Assembly (NCBI GenBank): GCA_900547945.1
Contig: URIT01000043.1
Span: 1-22,047 of the forward strand
DNA from: an uncultured bacterium
GTDB taxonomy: Bacteria; Verrucomicrobiota; Kiritimatiellia; RFP12; UBA1067
Direction: 5' to 3'
Length of the DNA stretch: 22,047 bases
A program made the translations under genes and the position numbers. The notes beneath the pieces were generated by a model that was not told the DNA's origin, did not search any database, and saw nothing but the letters and a program-made list of their open reading frames with translations. Shown one piece after another: positions 14,277 through 19,872 of this stretch; the stretch's first letter is position 1, and every line of letters starts with the position of its first letter.

Positions 14277-16084
14277 AGTACGGGTTGCCGATCCGCATCG
14301 ACCTGCCGAAGGGGTTTCTGGAAGCGGAGACCCGGTGTGGGTATGAGGTCCCGGTCAAGCTGAAGAAGATCTGGGCCGTCCATCTCGACTTGATGAGCAT
14401 CTTTCTCGAAGTTTGCCGGGCGCATGGCATCCGGGCGTCCGTCTTTGCGGGGACGTTGCTGGGCGCGGTGCGGCATGGGGGCTTCATCCCCTGGGATGAT
14501 GATTCGGACGTCTGCATGGACCGTGAGAACTTCAATCGTCTGCTGGCGCTTCCGAAGGATGCGTTCCCGGAGCCATATTTCCTCCAGACTGGATTCTCGG
14601 ACCGGAGATTCTTCTGCCCGTACGCGCGTCTGCGCAACAGCCTGACAACGGGAGCCATCGTCGGTGAGGATGACCCCGACTACAACAACGGCATCTATCT
14701 TGACATCTACGTTCAGGATGGGTATTCCCACAACCGCCTTGCCGTCTATGTGCAAAGCAAGTTGAAGGCGTTGGTCTGGGAGATGCTGAAGGCGGTGTCG
14801 GGGGAGCGGCGTCCCCGCACCGGCCCTGTCAGGTCCCTGATTCACGCCTTTAGGCCGTTGTGGCGGGCGGTCGGCCATGATCGGCTGGTGAGGTTTCACA
14901 ACAGGATCCTTTCCTGCTTGACGGCTTCGACGGACCGCGTGGCGAACTTGACCCATGACCGGGACGTGTTTTCAAGGTATTGGCAGCTGAAGGACGAAAT
15001 CGCGGATCTCGTCTACCTTAAGTTTGAGCATCTTCACGTGCCGGCTCCGGCCAAGTACCATGATGTATTGTCGAGGATCTACGGGGACTACTTGAAGCTC
15101 CCGCCGGTTCAGGCGAGGGGCCGATGGCATCAGGATCAGATTCTGTTCGACCCCGAAACCCCCTACAAGGTCTATCTCAACCGTAATACCTCTATGTGTC
15201 GGGCCTGGTTCGTGACGTTTGCGGATTCGCGCATGCGTCGTCCGCTGCGACGAATCAGAAGGCAGGCCCTGGCGATGGGCTTTGCGCCAGATCGCATTCT
15301 CGCTTTCACCGAAAAGGACCTTGATGCGGAGTTCCGCGCGAAGATGAAGCCGCATCTCGTCAAGGGATCGCGTGGCTTCGGTTATTGGTGTTGGCGTCCA
15401 CAGGTTGTCTTACAGGCCTTGCGAAAGATGGCGGACGGTGAGATTTTGCTGTATGCGGATGCCGGATGCCATCTGAATCCCAAGGGCCTGCCGCGTCTGA
15501 GGGACTATCTGTCGATGGCCGACGAGTCGGATATTGTCGCCTTTCAGGGGCGCTCCTTCCTGGGGACGGAGAACTTCGACCCTCTTCACCATTTCAACTC
15601 CGTGGGCATGTGGACGAAAGGCGATGTCCTCGACTTTTTTGGCGTGCGCGGCAACCGTGCCATTATCGATTCCGGCCAGTATTCGGGCGGTGTCTTCCTC
15701 GTCAAGAAATCGCCGCGAAGCGAGGGGTTCTACCGGCGTTATCTTGCACTTGTCGAAGAGCATTTCGAACTTCTGGACGACTCGCCCTCCAAAAGCCCAA
15801 ATCTTCCTGAATTTCGCGAACACCGGCATGACCAGGCCGTCTTTACGCTTCTTTGCAAGGAATATGGGATTCGGACGCTCTCGACGTGCGAATACGGCAT
15901 CTATGCTCCCTTGGCCCCCGCCTGTTTCCAGAATGATCCACGTTGGTCGTGCCGTTCATTCAATGAAATGGAACGATTCCCCGTCCATGCTCGACGCGAT
16001 ACGAGCTTTGGCATTCGTGCGTATGTGCCATACTGCGTGAAACGGGCCATTTGGTGGCTGATGGGGCGATTCGGTCGTCATTGA
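14273..16084 (+). CDS. LicD family phosphotransferase fused to a GT-A-like glycosyltransferase domain
   Basis: The 603-residue protein has two halves. Residues about 30-290 are a LicD/fukutin-type nucleotidyltransferase-fold domain: HGIRASVFAGTLLGAVRHGG then FIPWDDDSDVCMDR, with acidic metal ligands D75-D79 and LDIYVQDGY further on. Such domains move a phospho-alcohol (choline, ribitol, glycerol) from its CDP form onto a sugar. Residues about 310-600 form a separate domain with RGFGYWCWRPQVVLQAL and ILLYADAGC (D396-A-G398), a DXD-like site, plus SGQYSGGVFLV. This looks like a GT-A glycosyltransferase seen in capsule loci, but I cannot give a CAZy family. The overlap with the cytidylyltransferase gene and the absence of choline genes suggest phosphoglycerol transfer. 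A single protein might add a sugar and then decorate it. Confidence 0.82.
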   Translation: MKYGLPIRIDLPKGFLEAETRCGYEVPVKLKKIWAVHLDLMSIFLEVCRAHGIRASVFAGTLLGAVRHGGFIPWDDDSDVCMDRENFNRLLALPKDAFPEPYFLQTGFSDRRFFCPYARLRNSLTTGAIVGEDDPDYNNGIYLDIYVQDGYSHNRLAVYVQSKLKALVWEMLKAVSGERRPRTGPVRSLIHAFRPLWRAVGHDRLVRFHNRILSCLTASTDRVANLTHDRDVFSRYWQLKDEIADLVYLKFEHLHVPAPAKYHDVLSRIYGDYLKLPPVQARGRWHQDQILFDPETPYKVYLNRNTSMCRAWFVTFADSRMRRPLRRIRRQALAMGFAPDRILAFTEKDLDAEFRAKMKPHLVKGSRGFGYWCWRPQVVLQALRKMADGEILLYADAGCHLNPKGLPRLRDYLSMADESDIVAFQGRSFLGTENFDPLHHFNSVGMWTKGDVLDFFGVRGNRAIIDSGQYSGGVFLVKKSPRSEGFYRRYLALVEEHFELLDDSPSKSPNLPEFREHRHDQAVFTLLCKEYGIRTLSTCEYGIYAPLAPACFQNDPRWSCRSFNEMERFPVHARRDTSFGIRAYVPYCVKRAIWWLMGRFGRH

Positions 16085-16095
16085 AGGTTCTGCCA

Positions 16096-17076
16096 ATGTT
16101 CAAGGCCCTCAAGACGACACTATGCATGGCTGCCCGGGAGAGGTTCGTTCTGCCGCATTATCACGCATATGTTCGCATGAACCGAGGTCCAGAACGGCGT
16201 GTGGTTCTGCCATCCGATTCGCTAGATCCGGAATTTGTGGCCGATCCCTTCCTTTTCAGGAAGAATGGGAGTACGTGGCTGTTTTTTGAGGGGCTGTATC
16301 GAAATCGGGGATGCCGGGGGCGCAACAAGGGCGTGATCGCTTGCCTGAAGCAGGCTGACGGCGCATGGCAAGACATTGGAATCGTCTTGGAAGAACCGTG
16401 GCATTTGTCTTACCCGCAGATTTTTGAGGTGGACGGTCGGACGTACATGATTCCCGAGTCGGGGCAATCGGGCGCGGTCTCGCTTTACGAGAGCATGGAT
16501 TTCCCGCGAGGTTGGGTCAAGCGCGGGGACTTGATCGTCGGAGACTGCAACTATGTTGATGCCTCCCTTGTGCGCGAGGGGAACGACTTTTATTTGGTCG
16601 TCACCCCGGCAGAGGCGCCGCAACGGCCGGAACTGTGGATGGCCGAGTCGTTGATGGGGCCATGGACGAAGCATCCGCAGAGCGAGGCGGTTTCACCTTC
16701 GCTCGCCTTGCGGCGAAACGGTGGTGCATTCCTACGCGAAGACGGTGGGCTCTTTCGCATCGCACAGGATTGCGAGGGCGGATATGGGCGGCGGCTGTTT
16801 CGCGTCCCGGTTTTGCGACTTGACAGCGGCAGCTATGCCGAGGGGCGGCCAGAGCTTCTTGCGGCGGTGATTGACTGGCCGCAGCCTTTACCGCACCATA
16901 CCTACAACCGCTTGGTGACGGAAGAGGGCGTGCTTGAGGTCGTGGACCGCCACTACGACACCATGAGGCCGCCACGCGCGTTTTTCGCTTCGACGTTCTG
17001 GTTTATCGTCGATGGCCTGCGTTTTTTGATCAAGCGCCCGGGGTGGGCGCAAAAGGGAACGCCAAGCCATGCCTGA
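16096..17076 (+). CDS. Beta-propeller protein resembling the N-terminal domain of plant GINT1
   Basis: The 326-residue product carries the repeated pattern of a five-bladed GH43/GH32-like propeller: FVADPFLFRKNGSTWLFFE (47-65), IVLEEPWHLSYPQIF, YMIPES (117-122), and NYVDASLV near 152. This pattern is shared with the N-terminal domain of plant glucosamine inositolphosphorylceramide transferase (GINT1) and with uncharacterised bacterial proteins in glycan operons. It could bind or trim the glycan, or assist a transferase; no catalytic activity is assigned. A hydrophobic stretch near the C-terminus (AFFASTFWFIVDGLRFLI) may attach it to the membrane. GAAGG eight bases before ATG 16096 supports that start over ATG 16051, which would overlap the previous gene by 34 bp. 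Confidence 0.75.
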   Translation: MFKALKTTLCMAARERFVLPHYHAYVRMNRGPERRVVLPSDSLDPEFVADPFLFRKNGSTWLFFEGLYRNRGCRGRNKGVIACLKQADGAWQDIGIVLEEPWHLSYPQIFEVDGRTYMIPESGQSGAVSLYESMDFPRGWVKRGDLIVGDCNYVDASLVREGNDFYLVVTPAEAPQRPELWMAESLMGPWTKHPQSEAVSPSLALRRNGGAFLREDGGLFRIAQDCEGGYGRRLFRVPVLRLDSGSYAEGRPELLAAVIDWPQPLPHHTYNRLVTEEGVLEVVDRHYDTMRPPRAFFASTFWFIVDGLRFLIKRPGWAQKGTPSHA

Positions 17077-18445
17077 GGCGCGCCGCGAGACGGTTCACCG
17101 CATGACGCGGCGGTGCGACGGCTGGGACTACCGCCAGCGGGCGATCTACCAGGTGACGCTCGTCCAGGCCGACCGCGCGCGGCCCCTGCTGGGGCGGCTC
17201 GTGATCGACGATCCGAAGGCGCCGCCCGAGGCGGTGACGGCGCGCGTCGAGCCGAGCGAACTGGGCGCGGCGATTCTCGCGCACTGGAAGCGGCTGGGCG
17301 ACTTCACGCCCGAAATCAAGCCGCTTTTCTGCCAGCTGATGCCCGATCACCTGCACGCGATTCTTGAGGTGACGCGGCCGATGGCAAAGCCGCTCGGCAA
17401 CGCGATCGGTGGGTTCAAGACGGGGTGTGAGAAGATTTACCGAGAGCTTGCGCTCTCGGCACAGGACAAGGCGCCCTCGGCGAAGCGCGAGCTGAACGGC
17501 GCCTGGGCGGCGGGCGGTGGGCGGGCTTGTTCGGTGCCCGAAGCGCGAGCTTCGGGGGCTCCCCGCCTCTGGGCGGCGGGCTTCCAAGATTCGATTCTCT
17601 TTCGCGCCGGGCAGCTCGACGCGATGTTCAACTACCTGCGCGATAACCCGCGCCGGCTCGCGGTCAAGCGGCTCTTCCCCGATCTCTTTCGCGCCGTCGC
17701 CGCGCTGCGCCGCCCCCTGCCGTCGCTGGGCGTCGTCGGCGCGTTTGCGGCCCTCGGCAACCGTTTTCTGCTCGACCGCCCGCTCGTTCAGGTTCAGGTC
17801 TCGCGGCGCGACTTCGCCTATCGCCGCGAGCCGAAGGCGGGTGGTGGGCTCAAGATCGCGCGCGACGCGGCGGGCGAGCCGCTGGTCGCACAGGAAAGCG
17901 CGGCGTTCACGGCGAAAGCCGAAGCGCTGCTCGCGCGGGCGCGGCAGGGCGCGGTGCTGCTCTCGCCGTGCGTGAGCGAGGGCGAGCGCGAAATCGCGCG
18001 CCGGGCCTTTGCCGAGGGCCTGCCGCTCGTCGTCTTGCGCAACAAGGGCTTTGCGCCGCTCGAAAAGCCGGGCGGGCGGCATTTCGACGCCTGCGCCGCC
18101 GGGCGGCTCTTGATGCTCGCGCCGGCGGCGTGGCCGCACGTGCCGGGCGAGAAGCCGATGACGCGCCGCGACGCGCTGGCCCTGAACCGCCTCGCCCAGG
18201 CGCTCGCGGAGGGGGGACGGGGACCGGGGGCTTGCGCCCCCGGCACAGAACAGGGCGCCCCCGGCACAGAACAGGGCGCCCCCGGCACAGAACAGGGCGC
18301 AGCCTCAATCGCCTATCGCGGCGTGACGTTCGCCGAGGTCGATGATTGGGCGCGCGCGGCGGTCAATCTCGCGCCTCGCCCGCGCGCCTACCCTGTGCCC
18401 GAAGCGCGAGCTTCGGAGCGTGCGTTGTGCGACTGCGCCAGGTGA
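17069..18445 (+). CDS. REP-associated Y1 (HUH) transposase with extra C-terminal domain
   Basis: The 458-residue protein starts with a Y1 transposase domain of the REP-associated (TnpA_REP/RAYT) class. It has the HUH motif in LMPDHLHAIL (H94, H96), FKTGCEKIYREL, then LWAAGFQDSILFR and the catalytic tyrosine Y189 in MFNYLRDNPRR. The usual domain is about 150-180 residues; here a 40-residue insert (about 124-166), encoded by palindromic repeats, sits between helix FKTGCEKIY and the LWAAGFQD strand. From about residue 225 an additional domain (LLSPCVSEGERE, LPLVVLRNKGF, GGRHFDACAAGRLLMLAP) looks like a Rossmann-type, possibly DprA/SLOG-like, unit. I have seen similar fusions in Bacteroidetes proteins, but this is from memory. 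Residues 385-411 hold GTEQGAP repeats. The start overlaps the propeller gene by 8 bp; an alternative ATG lies at 17102. RAYTs act on REP hairpins, and such hairpins lie within this gene. Confidence 0.8.
   Translation: MPEARRETVHRMTRRCDGWDYRQRAIYQVTLVQADRARPLLGRLVIDDPKAPPEAVTARVEPSELGAAILAHWKRLGDFTPEIKPLFCQLMPDHLHAILEVTRPMAKPLGNAIGGFKTGCEKIYRELALSAQDKAPSAKRELNGAWAAGGGRACSVPEARASGAPRLWAAGFQDSILFRAGQLDAMFNYLRDNPRRLAVKRLFPDLFRAVAALRRPLPSLGVVGAFAALGNRFLLDRPLVQVQVSRRDFAYRREPKAGGGLKIARDAAGEPLVAQESAAFTAKAEALLARARQGAVLLSPCVSEGEREIARRAFAEGLPLVVLRNKGFAPLEKPGGRHFDACAAGRLLMLAPAAWPHVPGEKPMTRRDALALNRLAQALAEGGRGPGACAPGTEQGAPGTEQGAPGTEQGAASIAYRGVTFAEVDDWARAAVNLAPRPRAYPVPEARASERALCDCAR
17440..17475. repeat. 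REP-like hairpin P1 inside the transposase gene
   Basis: A perfect 8-bp stem, CCGAGAGC (17440-17447) against GCTCTCGG (17452-17459), closes on TTGC (GCAA on the other strand). It is followed by CACAGGACAAGGCGCC. Read on the minus strand it is CTGTG then a GCAA-loop hairpin. A degenerate partial copy (GAAGCGCGAGCT) follows near 17482. Confidence 0.7.
17532..17556. repeat. REP-like hairpin P2 inside the transposase gene
   Basis: CCCGAAGC (17537-17544) against GCTTCGGG (17549-17556) closes on GCGA, a GNRA-type loop. It is preceded by CGGTG, one base off the CTGTG foot of the other copies. It is in inverted orientation to P1, about 77 bp away, a REPIN-like arrangement. Confidence 0.7.
18224..18250. 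repeat. REP-like hairpin P3 inside the transposase gene
   Basis: CCGGGGGC (18224-18231) against GCCCCCGG (18236-18243) closes on TTGC, followed by CACAGAACAGG. It has the same orientation and loop as P1 but a fully different, compensated inner stem. Confidence 0.7.
18234..18300 (+). repeat. 21-bp tandem repeat, three copies, seeded from hairpin P3
   Basis: A 21-bp unit beginning GCGCCCCCGG and ending CAGAACAGG occurs at 18234-18254, 18255-18275 and 18276-18296, then a partial GCGC. The three copies are identical and encode the in-frame 7-residue repeat GTEQGAP. The first copy includes the right arm and tail of hairpin P3, so the array probably arose by slippage or repeated tail copying at P3. 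Confidence 0.85.
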
Positions 18446-19757
18446 TGTACAGGGTCGTCAGTGCCAGCTGAGCGACGGAGAAGGCCAACGTCAGCTTGGT
18501 CATGTTCGCCAATGTCGCGACCTGGAGGCTCTTCATGGCGGCAACGGTCGATTCGGGCAGAATGCCGATGAAGAAGTCGGCACCGGTGAACGAAACGAGG
18601 AAGATTGTCCAGAAGAAGTTTAGAACAAGGGAAAAGGCGGCGATCCCAAAACGACGACAGGCCATTTCATAGGAGACGACGATGCCACAGCCGACGACAA
18701 TTCCCGTGTAGAGCGTCTGAAGGGGAAGGAGGTTCGCGTAGTCCAGATAGGGGCGCCAGGCGTCTGTCAACGCGAAGACGGGTTTCGCCGTCAAGGCGAA
18801 TGCGAGTGCCAGCAGAACGCCGCTGCAGACGGAAGAAAGCACGCCATGGACGAGAATGTGAGGGTTCCGCCTTCCGTTTTCGTGCGCTTCAGAGGCCAGC
18901 GGAACCAGGACGGCGACCACGGTGCCGCCGAGGTATCCGGCAATTTCGGCGAAGCGCGTAAGGATGTAGTAGGCCGCAGATTCGATCTCGGGCAGGCGTT
19001 GCCGGTAGATGGTCGTGGTGACGGTCGTAAAGAGCAGGTTGAGCCCCATGTAGACCGCCACCGGCCAGAGGTAGCGCAGGATCTCAGGCAGGTCACGGCG
19101 CCAGGCCGTGTCGGGCGGGTGGGCGTCGAGACGACGGCGGAGCGAGCAGAAGGCGAGGACCGAACAGGCCGCCGGGGGCGTCGTCTGGCCGAGGATGTAG
19201 CCGGAAAGCGCGCGGATGGGCATCGCGACAAGAAGCGTGGCCAGTCGGATCGGGGCGGAAATGAGACTCTGCACCGTAATCGTGCGGAACATCTTGAGCC
19301 CCTGCAGGGCGCTTGCGAAGAGGTTGGAGACGTTTCCCGCAAAGCCAGCCGCCAGGATCAGGACCGTCAGCATGCCCGAGGCGACGTTGAGGCGCACGTA
19401 GAAATGGGGGATGATGAGGTAGGCCCCGCCGATGCAGAGGGCGAAGAGGACGGCCGTCGCGGCGAAGACGTCGCGGATGAAGCCCTTGACCTTGCCGTAC
19501 TCACCGCGCGTCGCGTAGGTGTTGACGTACTTCGCGAAGACGGTCGCGAGGACGGCGAGCGGCACGGTCAGGAACGACGTCAGCTGCTGGAGCGGCAGGA
19601 CGGCCCCCAGCTCCTCCGGCCCGACGTACTTCGGCACGAGCCAGAGGCCGATGAACGCCTGGATGACGTCGCCCGACCGGCAGGCGATGAAGATCATCAG
19701 CGAATACCACCACAGGTCACCGAGCCGTTCGTGTACCTTTGCGAGTAGTTGTTTCAT
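18363..19757 (-). CDS. Wzx-like polysaccharide flippase (MOP superfamily)
   Basis: The 464-residue integral membrane protein has about a dozen hydrophobic segments spread over its length, the pattern of Wzx/PST polysaccharide exporters. The first helix region (SLMIFIACRSGDVIQAFIGLWLVPKYVGPEELGAV) resembles the usual N-terminal helix with the GxxxVPKYLGPEELG loop. It would flip undecaprenyl-linked oligosaccharide from the cytoplasmic to the outer face of the inner membrane. It is convergent with the glycan operon and its transposase but is the natural exporter for that glycan. The last 25 or so residues (TTHAPKLALRAQGRRAGEARD) are basic, come from hairpin P4 and overlapping transposase DNA, and were probably not part of the ancestral protein. 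The start follows its -10 by 9 nt. Confidence 0.88.
   Translation of the reverse strand: MKQLLAKVHERLGDLWWYSLMIFIACRSGDVIQAFIGLWLVPKYVGPEELGAVLPLQQLTSFLTVPLAVLATVFAKYVNTYATRGEYGKVKGFIRDVFAATAVLFALCIGGAYLIIPHFYVRLNVASGMLTVLILAAGFAGNVSNLFASALQGLKMFRTITVQSLISAPIRLATLLVAMPIRALSGYILGQTTPPAACSVLAFCSLRRRLDAHPPDTAWRRDLPEILRYLWPVAVYMGLNLLFTTVTTTIYRQRLPEIESAAYYILTRFAEIAGYLGGTVVAVLVPLASEAHENGRRNPHILVHGVLSSVCSGVLLALAFALTAKPVFALTDAWRPYLDYANLLPLQTLYTGIVVGCGIVVSYEMACRRFGIAAFSLVLNFFWTIFLVSFTGADFFIGILPESTVAAMKSLQVATLANMTKLTLAFSVAQLALTTLYITWRSRTTHAPKLALRAQGRRAGEARD
18394..18416. repeat. REP-like hairpin P4 at the transposase/flippase overlap
   Basis: CCGAAGC (18399-18405) against GCTTCGG (18410-18416) closes on GCGA and is preceded by CTGTGC (18393-18398 region). 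The loop and stem are the same as P2. It lies where the transposase and flippase reading frames overlap, so it encodes part of both C-terminal tails. Confidence 0.7.
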
Positions 19758-19766
19758 GGGCGCGTC

Positions 19767-19775
19767 ATTATACCA
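19767..19775 (-). promoter_or_regulatory. Extended -10 promoter of the flippase gene, predicted near-leaderless
   Basis: On the minus strand TGGTATAAT reads as a perfect TATAAT with extended TG. The hexamer ends 9 nt before the ATG at 19757, so the leader would be about 2 nt. No -35 was seen. Confidence 0.62.
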
Positions 19776-19790
19776 ACATATCGGGAATTA

Positions 19791-19799
19791 TGCTATACT
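19791..19799 (+). promoter_or_regulatory. Extended -10 promoter of the GH106 gene
   Basis: TGCTATACT on the plus strand is an extended -10 21 bp from the divergent flippase -10. The ATG of the GH106 gene is 73 nt downstream of the hexamer, giving a leader of about 67 nt that contains GAGG 9 nt before the start. The 8-bp inverted repeat ATATCGGG (19778-19785) / CCCGATAT (19845-19852) brackets the start-site region and could be an operator. Confidence 0.5.
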
Positions 19800-19872
19800 C
19801 GGTGCGCTGTCAGGCCGGTGGCGGGACGGCATGTTCGGTTTCACCCCGATATAAGGAACGAGGTTGCGGCGA

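Noticed and set aside
18234..18300. A CRISPR array
   Set aside because: The 21-bp units are directly abutting with no spacers and are in frame with the transposase gene.
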